From Phocoena phocoena (taxonomy: Eukaryota > Chordata > Mammalia > Artiodactyla > Phocoenidae), in NCBI RefSeq assembly GCF_963924675.1, contig NC_089230.1, positions 70,733,223-70,797,222 of the forward strand: a stretch of 64,000 nucleotides of DNA, read 5' to 3'. The notes below the pieces were generated by a model. The model was given only the letters and a program-made list of their open reading frames with translations, was not told the DNA's origin and ran no database searches. The position numbers and the translations under genes were made by a program. Below, one piece after another: positions 33,986-45,535 of this stretch (positions within the stretch are counted from its first letter, which is position 1; each line of letters begins with the position of its first letter).

Positions 33986-35402
33986 CGCACACACACAAAA
34001 TTATGATTATGTTCAGGATCTATAAAATCCTAGAAGAGAGGGGCTCTGTTTCTGTCATGTTGGACAATGTTGAGCAAAACATCTCTTGGGTACTTTATTA
34101 TGCCTTTGTTTTACTTTAATGATGAAAATTCTGTTGCCATATTCCCTCATTAACCCTCTACTTCAACTTCATTAAAAGTATAATCTTTCCAATAATTTTT
34201 TTTTTCGCACCTCCACGATTTCACCCCATTCTCTCACCCACACCACCATTCTCTTTCCCAAAGGTTCTGGGAAGCAGCAAGTCACACAATGCTTTTCTAG
34301 TTAGCACCCATTGTGTTAACGGTCACCTGGCTTTAGCATCTGTTACCTTGTCCATCACCAGGACTGATGGGGCTGCTTTGGGTTATCTGTGCCTATTATC
34401 TCCTTACTTTTTCACCTGGTGGTCTCCTTTCCAGAAGTCACAGCTTCAGCCAAAGAGACCAAGGGTTCCTGGGAGACAAGAAGCATCGTTGATTCTAGGG
34501 TGTGGGAAGGAGCATAACCATATATGGCCCTTGCCCATAAGTAGGGAAAGCACTGGAATTTCACCCAGCTGGGTGCCTACCATTACAGCCATGTCACAGG
34601 TCACATCCTTGGCACATGATTGGATCTGCAGGCCCTAAGAGACTCAGAATTTCTGCTCTAATTTACTGAGAAGCCACTCTTCTAACTGGTTGTGGGGTAT
34701 ATATCACTACCTGCCTTACCTCCCCCACAAGCTCTATGTTCATCTGAATCTTTTCATTGGCTCTTGCTCTACCATATGCTGGCCACTCTTTACTCCAGCA
34801 GAAGAGTTGTCCCACCGATCATCTGCTAGAAAAAAAGGGCTTTAATTTTAACTTTTAAAACCTTCATTAGTTGAACGCAGAACATCTCAAAGAGTCTTGA
34901 GAATATTTTAGAAGAAAAATCCCATGGGTGCTCACGGCAGAATGCAGTAGTGGAAGAGGCACAAATTTGGAGTCTTACAAACTCTGTGAGATCTGCACCT
35001 ATTCCGTCACCTGTGAAAGGAAGGTTAGCATACTTAGGGTGCAGGAAGTGAAACAATGCAAGTATGTAAAGTACCTGCTGTTGTCCGTGAGACCTTCATT
35101 AGGACCCAATTAATCTTCCACACCTCCTCCCTGCCTGCTCTACATCTCCCCTCGGAGTTATAGTCTAGCAAGTGGAAAGACAGTCATACATGCCAAGCAT
35201 CTCCCTGGAACATATATTCTTGGCTCAGAGATCAAGTTTACCTGTATATGCCAGGATGAGGAGGCTGTCAGCACTTGAAGCAAAGATAATATGGGTTCAT
35301 TCTCCTGAAGCAAATTCCAGCTAAGCTGAAACATTACACCATGACTGTATTCTTGAGAAAGGTGTTCTTCTCTTCTTTGTAGGTCTGATAAATAAGTAAA
35401 TT
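33986..35402. other. Unassigned sequence
   Basis: About 1.4 kb without a recognised repeat. Open frames at 34348-34638 and 34826-35113 lie on both strands and have no domain. Confidence 0.35.
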
Positions 35403-35414
35403 CTGAGAATTTTT

Positions 35415-35488
35415 AACCATTTTTAAAATTTGAGTATAGTTGATTTACAATGTTGTGTTAGTTTCAGATATACAGCAAAGTGATTCAG

Positions 35489-35524
<36 letters not shown>

Positions 35525-36166
35525 TTCTTCAAATTCTTTTCCATTACAGGTTATTAAAAAATATTGAATATAGTTCCCTGTGCTATACAGTAGGACCTTG
35601 CTGTTTATTTTAGATATAGTAGTGTGTATATGTTAATCCCAACCTCTTAATTTATCTCTCCTCCCCACACCCCTGCCCCGCTATCCCCTTTTGTAAGCAT
35701 AAGTTAGTTTTCTATGTCTGTGAGTCTATTTCTGTTTTGTAAATAAGTTCCTTTAATCATTCTTTTTTTAGATTCCACATATAAGTGATATCATATGGTA
35801 TTTGTCTTTCTCTTTCTGACTTACTTCACTTAATATGACAATCTCTAGGTCCATCCATGTTGCTGCAAATGGCACTATTTCATTCTTGTTATGGCTGAGT
35901 AATATTCCATTACATATATGTACCACATCTTCTTTATACATTCATTTGTCGATGGACATTTAGTTTCCATGTCTTGATTATTGTAAACAGTGCTGCTATA
36001 AACATTGGGGTGCATGTATCTTTTCGAGTTAGAGTCTTCTCTGGATATATGCCCAGGAGTGGGAATACAGGATCATATGGTAGTTCTATTTTTAGTTTTT
36101 TAAGGAACCTCCATACTGTTCTCTATAGTGGCTGCACCAATTTACATTCCCATCAACAGTATAGGA
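35415..36166 (-). mobile_element. 5'-truncated LINE-1 (3' end with decayed ORF2 end)
   Basis: Antisense L1: 3' UTR at the left ('agttgatttacaatgttgtg', an (AT)n run at 35490-35523, 'gctatacagtaggaccttg'), then the ORF2 end at the right ('ggctgagtaatattccatta', 'aaggaacctccatactgttc'). The ORF2 frame is broken. Flanks ctgagaattttt (35403-35414) and ctgagcatttta (36167-36178) are a plausible imperfect duplication. It is clearly older than the copy at 58037. Confidence 0.8.
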
Positions 36167-36315
36167 CTGAGCATTTTATAAGATGAGTTGAAATAGACTT
36201 ATGAGGAATTGCAAGGAACTTCAAGCACAGCATTAGCGTGTCAGAAGACAGCAGAATAACTGAGGGGTGCACTTCATCCCAAGGATTGTAGATGGCTTCT
36301 TCTCTTTTCTGACTG
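36167..36315. other. Unassigned spacer
   Basis: Short sequence between the L1 and the LTR, nothing recognised beyond the L1 flank duplication. Confidence 0.35.
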
Positions 36316-36628
36316 TTATAACAAAGCACCATAGGCTGGATTGGCTTTTAAACAACAGAAATTTATTTCTCACAGCTCTGGAATCTGAAAGTTCAAGATC
36401 AGGGTGCCAGACCGCTGACTTCCTTTTGTATCTTCACGCAGCAGAAAGAGAGTGAGCTACCTCTTTGGCCACTTCTTATAAGGGCACTTATCCCATTCGC
36501 AAGGGCTCCACTCTCATGACCTAATTACCTCCCAAAGGCCTCGCCTCCAAATGCCATCACATTGGGATTAACATTTCAACATATTAATTTTGAAATGGGG
36601 GGGACACCAGTCTTCAGTCCATTGCAGG
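36316..36628 (-). mobile_element. MLT1-type LTR (ERVL-MaLR)
   Basis: In antisense it carries 'tataacaaagcaccataggc', 'aacaacagaaatttatttct', 'tataagggcacttatcccat', 'catgacctaattacctccca' and 'tgccatcacattgggatta', the recognised MLT1 order. The part between the 5' and 3' thirds is somewhat shortened. There are no internal MaLR sequences next to it, so it is a solo LTR. Confidence 0.8.
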
Positions 36629-36990
36629 TTGGGTTTCTTTCCTCTTTCTTTTGTGCTTTCACCTTTATCCTCTGATGCTGCATCCATGTGGCCCTCACTT
36701 CCACATGACAGGTTTGGGTTCTAATTTTATGCCATACAGCCTGCCTCACACCTTGTTTTCCTTTTTGTTGACATCTAAAAATGGCTTATTATTATTATTA
36801 CCCTTTCTTTTCATGCCCCCAAATGGGCTCATTTTATCCTTAGTAAATATCTCACCCTGAGCACCTTTCCCACAAAGCCAAACTCGGAATGCTGCATATT
36901 AACAGTTTCACAGCATCTTTCTCTTCTACTTGGTTTGGCTTGATGGTCAGAAGAGATGACTTTATGGAAGGTAAGGGGGCTTTTTGTATA
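36629..36990. other. Unassigned sequence
   Basis: Nothing recognised before the SINE. Confidence 0.35.
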
Positions 36991-37006
36991 AAAACTTGCA
37001 GTGTGT

Positions 37007-37220
37007 GGGCTTTCCTGGTGGTGTGGTGGTTTGGGAGTCCACCTGCTGATGCAGGGGACATGGGTTCGTGCCCTGGTCCGGGAGGATCCCACATGCCGCG
37101 GAGCGGCTAGGCCTGTGAGCCATGGCCACTGAGCCTGTGCGTCCAGAGTCTGTGCTCTGCAATGGGAGAGGCCACAGCAGTGAGAGGCCCATGTACCGCA
37201 AAAAACAAACAAACAACAAA
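37007..37220 (+). mobile_element. CHR-type SINE, 205-bp cetacean form
   Basis: Complete copy with head, 'gggttcgtgccc' B box, 'atgccgcggagcggctagg' and an A-rich tail with (AAAC) units. It is flanked by a perfect 16-bp duplication aaaacttgcagtgtgt (36991-37006 and 37221-37236). Confidence 0.95.
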
Positions 37221-37236
37221 AAAACTTGCAGTGTGT

Positions 37237-39199
37237 TTCCCTCTGTCACTGTCTCATTTCTCTCTAGTTATGGATGTTCATAGTGATTGACAGTTCTGCA
37301 AACTCTTGCTTTGTGCCAAACTTGCTCCTGATTCTCTAGAAGTCTCAGATGGAGAAACAATCAACTTCTCATAGGTGTATCTGAACACTTCACCCTGTGG
37401 CCTAGAATTTCTATATTTAAAAAGGAGCAAACTTTTTTGAAATTGGATTACAAACTGAAAATATTGTCCTCTAGTGGTAACCTCTACTATTCCCTGATAC
37501 CCACAGATAACACTCAAATGGGTTTCCCTGTAAGTTAAATATATTAGGTTTAATATACTTAAATATATAGTGCAGACCTTTAGGTTTTGGAAGGAAAAAA
37601 CTTATGGTTCTTGGCAATTGTTCTTTTTCTTTCTCTGCAAAAATGACTGTGGAACCATCTTTGGATTCCTTAGTCTTAGAGACATACATATGCTAAGTTT
37701 ATAATCTCATGATTTCTCCATATAACACGTGATTTGTTCTAGAACCTTAGCTCTGAATGCATGCTTCTGTGAATTAAAATGCCAAACTATTATCAGCTTT
37801 TATGATCAAGAGAAAAACAAGTAGATTATTATTATATTTTTAACAATATACTAAAAGTGAAAGATGATCTTGTAGACTCTGTGGTCTGGTCTCAGCCAAT
37901 GCAATCATGCCAGGAGTTCCCTGTAAAACTAATTAGGGAGGTTGAAAAAGTGAGCGCTTCCCAGATGTGATCTTACCAGTGGCCTTAATATATGACATCA
38001 ATGAGTTAAATGAGGAAACTACCAGAGGCTGAACAGCTAGGTTTTAAGTTTCAGATGAAGTTTTTGCTTGTGCTCACCTCAGGAAATGAATATTGCATTC
38101 ATAAATTGTCGTTCTTATCCAGGAGATGAACCATAGCAGTTTCATTTAGCCCTAGAGTATTAAATTTCTCTAACACTTTGCCACATTAGACTATGTTTTC
38201 CAACTGAATGTGATGATGCTATATTGGAAGGAAAAAATCGTTAGCCAAGTGACATTCCATAAAAAGCCATAAAAGTTTATGATGCCCATAGTAGGATAAT
38301 TGCCACGACAGGAATTGAATACTTCCTTATGGGTAATATTTGATAAGAAATGGCATGTATAACAATCATAACATTTCAATCGATCAATGATGGCTACTTC
38401 AGAATGCATTTATTTTACTGTTTCCATGATGGACTTTACAGTGCCACAATTGTTTCTACTCCACTAGATAGATGAGAAAAAGGATCATATTCCTTTTCTT
38501 CCTGCATTTATTTTCTATCGTAATCATTTGTCTGTGCATTTTTATCCTCCCCCCAGCGACTAGAATGTTTCACCACAAGCTGTTGACAAATGATTTGTTG
38601 AAAGCCAAAGCTAGTAGACAGCAATGTTTTCTTTTTCTTCTTGAGTCGGCATTCTTCTGCCTCAAGTCCTTTTGCAATATTAATTAAATAATTCATAGAC
38701 AGTGTCCTTTCTCCCAGTTTCCAGATACTCTAAACCTCACACCTGTTTTTCTTTGGGTTTGTGCTCTCTCAGCTTATAAATCTTCCCATATTCCCCAGTA
38801 TAGTTTCTTATGAAATGACACTTTTCTCCCCACAGTACAAACTTTGACCCAACTGTTTTCAATAGTGGCAGTCAAGCCTGAAGCTGTCAGTCAAAGAACA
38901 GCTTATCAGTCTGAGCTTTTCCTTTTTAAGCTTTTACTCAGTGACTTTTGAGACCCGTCAACACCCAGTTGATTTTAGCCCTAACAATAAAGTCACACTC
39001 TGTCTCCCACATAGAAGCTTTAAGATTAAATTCTGATGTCATAGACGTCATATTTACATAGTTAAAACTCATAACGAGCAACCCACAGGCAATAGGATGT
39101 AATAACCATGCAACAGAGCCATTTCCTGTCCCCCTTTTTTCTCTCACTCTATGTTTTGTGCATATGTTTTGTGAATGTTATGAAAATGAAAATCGTCTG
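37237..39199. other. Unassigned sequence
   Basis: About 2 kb with no recognised transposon or exon. A sequence near 37472 (tcctctagtggtaacc) is a one-mismatch CTCF-like site and is not called. Confidence 0.35.
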
Positions 39200-39720
39200 G
39201 GAGAAACCTGCTGGCCAGGTCTGAGGTTTAGAAGAATTCCACTGGATGAGTACATTGAGTTGTAAAGGCGTGGCCACCTCTTACATTATAAAACAGAAAC
39301 CCTTTCAACATTCTTTCATTTCCAGGAAAAGGAGAGATGGGAGGCCACCGTTACAGGCTCGAACAGCAGACTTTTAACAGCTTTAATTCTTCTACTATTA
39401 AAGGAAAACAACCAACTTAGAGTCAAAAACTGTGAAACACCAGGAGTTTTACAGTTTTCGTTTTTAAACACAAAGCACCTCCTTCAAATGCCCTGCGAGG
39501 TGAACTTCCACCGTGGATGAGCTGTCACGGTGAAATCTGCCCTGGCACTTGAAATGGCTGATTTAGAGGAGTTAAGCATTTTCCTGGCAATCACTTTAGA
39601 GCGAGAAATGTGCGTATCATGTTAAAGCGGGAAAATGAAAGACACTGTCCCTGATTGAAGTCTCCATCCCATCAAAAGATTAGGCTCCAAGTAGAAATAC
39701 CGACAAGAAAATAAGGCTCT
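39200..39720. other. Candidate conserved non-coding stretch
   Basis: Repeat-free sequence with balanced base composition and scattered regulatory-like words (cagctttaattcttc, ggaaaacaaccaac, gagctgtcacggtgaaat, cacaaagcacct), unlike the AT-rich surroundings. I infer possible enhancer function from texture only. Confidence 0.3.
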
Positions 39721-39845
39721 GATGGAAGCATATGATAAACCATGATGTGGACACTTTTTGTAGTTTCATTATTTAAAGAGAAGCAGAATGAAATCATTCT
39801 CTTAATAGTGTTACTTTGGAAAACCTTCTGTCTAAATAAAGTCTA

Positions 39846-40040
39846 GGGACTTCCCTGGCAGGCCAGTGGTTAAGACTTTGCCTTCCAATGCAGGGGGTGC
39901 AGGTTCAATCCCTGGTCAGGGAGCTAAGATCCCACATGCCTCGGAGCCAAAAAAACAAAACATAAAGCAGCAGCAATGGTGTAACAGATTCAATAAAGAC
40001 TTTAAAAATGGTCCACATCAAAAAAAAAAAATAAATAAAC
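39846..40040 (+). mobile_element. CHR-type SINE, short form with 3' extension
   Basis: Head 'gggacttccctggcaggcca', B box 'ggttcaatccc', then an unusual 3' body ('cagcagcaatggtgtaacag', 'aataaagactttaaaaatgg', 'tccacatcaaaaaaa') after an internal A-rich stretch. Flanks aaataaagtcta (39834-39845) and aaataaagccta (40041-40052) are a 12-bp duplication with one difference, so the whole block inserted as one unit. Confidence 0.85.
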
Positions 40041-40052
40041 AAATAAAGCCTA

Positions 40053-42054
40053 AAATGCCATTTTGAAATAAGGTCTTCTTCCTTCTGGGGCTGATCTTTC
40101 TTACCAGTCATATGAAAAGATGTACACTGAAATTTAACAGTCAGATTTGACCAATATGTTAGAACACATCTGCCTTGACTTTCTGTAATACATGAAAAGC
40201 ACAGTCATATTCCTCATATGAAATAATATTAAGAAAAATTCAGTGGAATTAATATTCTCTCATGGCTATAATTCTATCTGAAAACAAATAGAGAAAAGGA
40301 CTATAAAAGCATTTTTCATAGAGTCCCAAATTCCATAGCCTCCATACAAAAACTAGGTTCTTTCAATAGTTTTTTCTTGCTCAAATTATGTAGGAAGCTA
40401 ATTTTTGGACTCACAGGTATTGTTTCAGCAAACAAAATAGAATTCCTAGAAGTACATAAGTCTTTTGTACGTTCCCAGAAATAGAAATAGCTTTTTGGCA
40501 GTAAAAGATGTATTTACACACTTCCCCATCCCCTCTGTCTCATGAACACACATGCACATGTCTACACCACATAGTCATGGAATGACTGAGAAAACTCAGG
40601 AGAGGACTCCTGCATCCGGACCTAAGTGCTTTCTCCTCCCTGGCCCACCCCTAGGCCCAAGGTTCTGCTAACAGAATCCATCTCTCGTTGTTAGGCATTT
40701 TGCCTTAATAATTCTCAATTCAAAAGAAAATACTCCTAAAGTAGGAGTTTGTGGAGCCCCTGAACACCCCCCCCCCCCACCCTAAAGACCTAACACACTG
40801 GGCTCATGTTGGTTGCTGGTGCCATTGAGAAAGAGTTTACATTTCATTGGAGAAATAGTCATCGCACACTCTTGAGTGTGCTGTTTTAGGCACTGTGGGG
40901 AATGCCGGGATGACATTCTCTTACCTTCTGGGAAGCAAAACACAGGTAGATGCTATCAAGGAGAAGGGGAGAGAGAGAAGGGAAGTTTACAGTACAAGGG
41001 GCAGAGGAAGAGAAGCCAAGAAGGGAATTAAAATGGGAAACCAGAAAATGCCGAAAGCATATTTCCTCTTTTACAGTTTTGTGTAGTGTAACCAAAGAGC
41101 TAAAACATTGCAATAATTTGTCACGTCTGTATTCTAGGTCCCCTTTTGCAGGCCAGAGAGACTTTCAGAATAAGAAAAAAATCAGTTGTGCCCATGAATT
41201 TTTTAATTGCAAAATATCTGACATTTTAACCCAACTATTTGTCTACATGAGTAAAAGAATACTATTAAGGATTCTATAGAATTGTAAACTTTTGCATAAG
41301 GTTTTATGAAACTTCAGTTATTAATAAAATTGCTATGGAAACATGAAACCAAGACATACCTCCGTATGAAAAAACATAACCCCTTTGTCTCTGCCTGATT
41401 CTTCCACTTGTGTGTGAAAGTAAACTACTGCTGGAAAAAGTGCAAAACAGCTTCTCAGAGCTGTAAACCCTGTTGAGGGTAAGACACTTAGAAAAAGGAT
41501 GATTTGTCAAAGATTACTGGTCTCTTTCAGCTGGTATCAAATGTAAGGGCTAGATTCAACTCCTGGAGTCTTCGATAGCAATTACAGATGGAATGACTTT
41601 CAAACAATTTGGAGTTTGTATTTAATTCAGAACAGCACGTGACATCTTGGACAGATCCCAATATGCTCATGAAATTTCAAACGGAGTTGGAAATCTCATG
41701 AAATAAGTCAAAGATATCACCCTTTACGAGGTATGACTGACTATAAAATAATAGAACTGCTTTTGAAACCAACATTGCAGAACCTACATGTGCACGTTGA
41801 GTGTTGCCCCTTTAAAAACCATCATGTGGGAGTCTTTGCATCCATTCAGTTGTTGATGTCAGAACCTGAGTCACCTTCTTTCCCATCTTCCCCCTGCCTC
41901 TTCTTTGGAGTGTAAATTTGAAATCTGAAAATGGATGAAGCTGTGCAGCCTCAGTTCTTGTGATTAGAGTGAATAATTAAACTGAGGGCTAGAATTCAAT
42001 GGGGCCGTAAATAAATGAAACTTGTTAGGAAACGTTGCATTGTAATATGTAATA
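40053..42054. other. Unassigned, repeat-free sequence
   Basis: Two kilobases without a recognised transposon apart from a 12-C run (40767-40778). Overlapping frames at 40886-41279 on both strands show no domain. Confidence 0.35.
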
Positions 42055-42359
42055 CAAATAGCTAACGCTTGCATTCTCACTATGTGCCAGACTCTGTTCT
42101 AAGCATGTGACACCCATGATTTGTTTTCATGTTTATTTTTAAAAAATTTTATTGATGACACCTATGATTTTATAGCATGCCCACACTAATCCCTTGATAC
42201 AGGTCATACCATCACCATTTTAAAGTGATGGAAACTGAAGCACAGAGAGGGAAAACAAAAAGCCCAAGCCCACACAGCTAGTAAGTGGCAGAGTCAAGGA
42301 TTCCAGCCTAGGAACTCAGTATCTCCAAAGCCCTTGCTTTTAACCACCATGCTCTGCAG
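42055..42359 (-). repeat. MIR SINE with internal AT-rich insertion
   Basis: Antisense MIR: 'ctatgtgccagactctgttc', 'gatggaaactgaagcacaga', 'cccacacagctagtaagtgg', 'cagagtcaaggattccagcc', 'gcttttaaccaccatgctc'. About 60 bp of AT-rich sequence near 42115-42175, flanked by 'gacacccatgatttg' and 'gacacctatgatttt', interrupts it and looks like a local duplication or small insertion. Confidence 0.75.
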
Positions 42360-42580
42360 CAGCGGTCCCCAACCTTTTTGGCACCAGGGACCGGTTTCGT
42401 GGAAGACAATTTTTCCACGGACGGGGGTAGGCGGGCGGTTCAGGCAGTAATGCCAGCGATGGGGGGCGGGGGAGTGGCAGATGAAGCTTCGCTTGCTTGC
42501 CCACCGTTCACCTCCTGCTGTGCAGCCTGGTTCTCAACAGGCCGGTACTGGTCCACGGCCCGGGGGACTGGGGACCCCTG
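42360..42580. mobile_element. Non-autonomous hAT DNA transposon
   Basis: The ends are inverted repeats: cagcggtccccaacc at the left and a copy ending gggacccctg at the right. The 8-bp duplication ctctgcag (42352-42359) and ctctacag (42581-42588), one difference, is the size and style used by hAT transposases. The 221-bp internal part is GC-rich and has no transposase coding. The inserted copy sits exactly at a MIR/MER2 junction. Confidence 0.8.
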
Positions 42581-42585
42581 CTCTA

Positions 42586-42736
42586 CAGTCTTCCCTCAGT
42601 AGCCGAGGGGGATTGGTCCCAGGGGTCCCCGCAGATACCAAAATTCACAGATGCTCAACTCCCTTATATAAAATGGCATAGGACAGTCTGCCCTTTCTAT
42701 CTGTGGATGTGAACTGCACGGATAAGAAGGCAAATG
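42586..42736. mobile_element. MER2-like Tigger-family element, internally deleted
   Basis: After a TA (42584-42585) it starts 'cagtcttccctcagtagccg', continues 'gataccaaaattcacagatg', 'ctcaactcccttatataaa' and jumps to the other end ('tctgtggatgtgaactgcac'), closing before a TA (42737-42738). This is the MER2 outline with most of its middle missing. TA duplication is the mariner/Tigger signature. Confidence 0.65.
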
Positions 42737-42738
42737 TA

Positions 42739-43224
42739 TTAACTCCAAGAGTGGTACTAAAGAGAAGCCCTGATTGAGTTCTGGTGCAGTGCCATGGGCT
42801 GTTGGACTTATTAAGAACATTTCCTCATTATCAACTCTGAACACTCATGATGTAATAATGTGCAGTTATTCCTCGGCTTGGGTTTGAATGTTTTTCGCCA
42901 GCTTGCAGGATCCTATCACACAACGAGTGACTGTGCCTCACTGACCTCCCGCAAGTCCATTTCAGTACAACTTTGCATCAGTTGTGGAGAAAAGTTTACA
43001 CCATGATGCACTCTGAATTTGGGGATCTGAAAATTCTCAAGATACAGTGTTTGCAAATGCCAGACTCTCTTACAGGTATAAACTTCCGTAATGGCTACTT
43101 TCAAGGACGGCACTGACTCGGATGTCATAAATTCAGGGTGCTTGGAAATATTCAAGAGAATGAGGGATCTTGGCACCGGCAAGCACGTTTGTTAGGTGCC
43201 TCAGGTCTTAGGCCAGGCGAGCAG
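42739..43224. other. Unassigned sequence
   Basis: Nothing recognised between the MER2 remnant and the next MIR. Confidence 0.35.
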
Positions 43225-43445
43225 CGGAACAGTATGATATGCCAGTGGGACTGCAGACTTCGTAATCAACCAGACCTAGGCACAGATCTAGAATTTTCCA
43301 CTTATCAGATATGTGACTTTGGGTAACTTGGTTAACTTCTCTGAGCCTCAGTTTCTGGTAGCATTGGGCGACAATGCTCACAAGTGTGAGGATTAAATAA
43401 AATACAATCAGTCTAATTTTGCATGGCACAATCTGTAGCAATATA
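43225..43445 (+). repeat. MIR SINE, nearly complete
   Basis: 'tatgtgactttgggtaactt', 'acttctctgagcctcagttt', 'gtgtgaggattaaataaaat' follow sense MIR. Confidence 0.75.
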
Positions 43446-44518
43446 CCTTCCATGAATAATGTTTTCTGCTTTTTTCAGGACTATACTTGGACTCTCCAAT
43501 TGAAAACAAATTACCTTCCAAATCATTGACTCCGCTTTCTGAGTGTTTAGGACTGTCATTGCCATACTATAATTTAGAGGCATTGGGGAAGGTTATTTTT
43601 AGGGGTCTTGTTAGATTCACCCCTGCTATTTTATTTGTCTTGAGTTTAGTGCCTGCTGCAGGCACCAACTGGGTTCCAACTGATAGAGACAGCACGTGGG
43701 GGGGGGGGGAGGGGCTGACAAAGGGCTTGCAGCTGTTGAGAGAGCAAATGGATTAGGCAGCCAAGTCCACAAGCATCTGGTAAAACTGACACTTTTTTTT
43801 TCACAATATTGACGTTTCTATCATAAATGATAATTCCCAGCTTTCTTTTAAATATATTTGGAAACAGTTTTGTATTTCTTTGGTTTTGGGTTTTTTTTTT
43901 AGTGGTGGGAGTGAGGGTGGTGCGAAGATAGGGGTAGTTCTCTGTCTGATTATCCCCTTCTTCAGAGGAAGAGCCTTTCTCTGGGCACAGTAGAGGTCAA
44001 GGAAGTCGCGTGTGTGTGTCTGTAGCACAGAGAGGGCATGAGGGAAGACAGGGGCCCAGGGAGGCTGGGAAAGCTCACCAGGGTGAATCTTGGGGAGAAC
44101 AACAGAAATTTTACTAGTGAGAGGTGTGCATCAAGATTATTAATCAGATATCATGGCTCATCAAACATCATCAACAGATGTCCTAGGATGTCCCTGAATT
44201 TGCACTGTCAAACGTTGCCTGGTTCTCCTTTCCTCATATACACCAAGTACCACCTTGGCCTTGAGGGGTGATTCCAGGTAGAGAGACATGGAAGGAAGTG
44301 GTGCCTCCAACAAGGATCATCCCACTTCTAAAGATCCCTTAGGAGGTGTTTGCAGGGACAACAGAGGGGTGATCTTGTCCACCCCAAAGATACCCAAAGG
44401 TTCAAAACCCAGGACCATCTGAAAGCAAAGCAAGACTTAGGCCTGGCCCAGGATTTATCTGGTCTAATGATGCTCCCCATTCCAGAAATAGCCCAGTGAT
44501 GGCTTACTATTGCTCACA
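43446..44518. other. Unassigned sequence
   Basis: Contains a 12-G run followed by A and GGGG (43698-43714). The open frames at 43487-43756 and 44038-44271 have no domain. Confidence 0.35.
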
Positions 44519-44645
44519 ATAATTCATTCAGTAAACATTTACTAAACACCTGTGGTCTGCTATTAGTGTGGTTAGAAATTAGGAAATAATCACGAAACAA
44601 ACAAATACCTCTGCCCTCCTGGAGGTGCTACCGGCTGTGCAGATA
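44519..44645 (-). repeat. L2 LINE 3' fragment
   Basis: 'aattcattcagtaaacattt', 'actaaacacctgtggtctgc', 'ctctgccctcctggaggtgc' follow the antisense L2 3' end. Confidence 0.6.
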
Positions 44646-45194
44646 TCATGCCTTCAGATGTTGCTTTGAAAACCTAAATTTAAAAGAGAGCAATAAAGGA
44701 AATGAGCCTCCTCTTTGATGGCATCCCAATTCGCAATGTCCTCTGGGCTGCTTTTGCCAATGAAAGTGCATAACAACTATCTTGGGTTTGTTTGGTGACT
44801 GTAATTTCATGTTTGTCACTTGTTTTATTGTGTACATTCAAAAGGAAGAGAGAAGATGATATACATGATAATCATTTCCATGTAACTGATTTTTACTTCC
44901 AGCTGGTAAATGCAGGGAGCAGTGCAGGGGTGATCTCTGCTTTCTGTATCTTGACATGCAAAAGACTCCCCTGATACTCTACATTCAAACTGATGAGGAA
45001 AATGGAAATCTCTAATGAAGCTTAATTAATGAATAAAAACTGCTTGGATGGTTTACTTTAAAAAACAAACAAAAAACCCTTGTGGTAGAGAGAGAAATAA
45101 TAAACAAGATAAATAAATAAAATATATAGCATAATAGATGATAGTAAGTGCAAGAAAGGGGAATGAAAGTGAGAGTGAAAGAAGCAGTTTCAAC
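44646..45194. other. Unassigned sequence
   Basis: Nothing recognised. Confidence 0.35.
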
Positions 45195-45355
45195 AAAAAG
45201 TAGGGGAGGAAGCCACAGGCAGCTGGGGGAAGAGGCTCGTCCAGGTGCAGGGCTGGGGCAGGACAGCAGAGAGAAGGGGGCAGTGGTAAATGAGGTCGGG
45301 AGAATGGCGGCAGGGACACAAGCTAAGAAAGGCCCTCCGGACTTTTACTCTGTAT
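45195..45355 (-). repeat. L2 LINE fragment
   Basis: 'aaatgaggtcgggagaatgg', 'agaaaggccctccggacttt' and 'actctgtatgatgg' follow a segment of antisense L2 ('gatgaggtcagagaggt', 'gggccttgtaggccat', 'gacttt...actctgagtgagatgg'). Coding-like frames here are a product of this repeat. Confidence 0.55.
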
Positions 45356-45535
45356 GATGGAAACTGAGCACCTACGACTATTCCAGGCACTGAACGGGCT
45401 CTTTTCTCACCGCTATTCTCTCTAGTGCTATTGAACAGACAGAATTCGCTCCTTACTCAGACAAGGCAAGAGGAGCGGACAACTAACAATTAGGCCAAGG
45501 TCAGACTGCTACAAAACGGGAGAGCCAAGGACACA
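45356..45535 (-). repeat. MIR SINE fragment
   Basis: 'aactgagcacctacgactat', 'tccaggcactgaacgggctc', 'aggccaaggtcagactgcta' follow antisense MIR, adjoining the L2 fragment. Confidence 0.5.

Noticed and set aside
37465..37485. CTCF-like site tcctctagtggtaacc
   Set aside because: One core mismatch; too weak to call beside the full match at 33755.
45148..45357. Charged plus-strand frame resembling an exon
   Set aside because: It coincides with an antisense L2 fragment.
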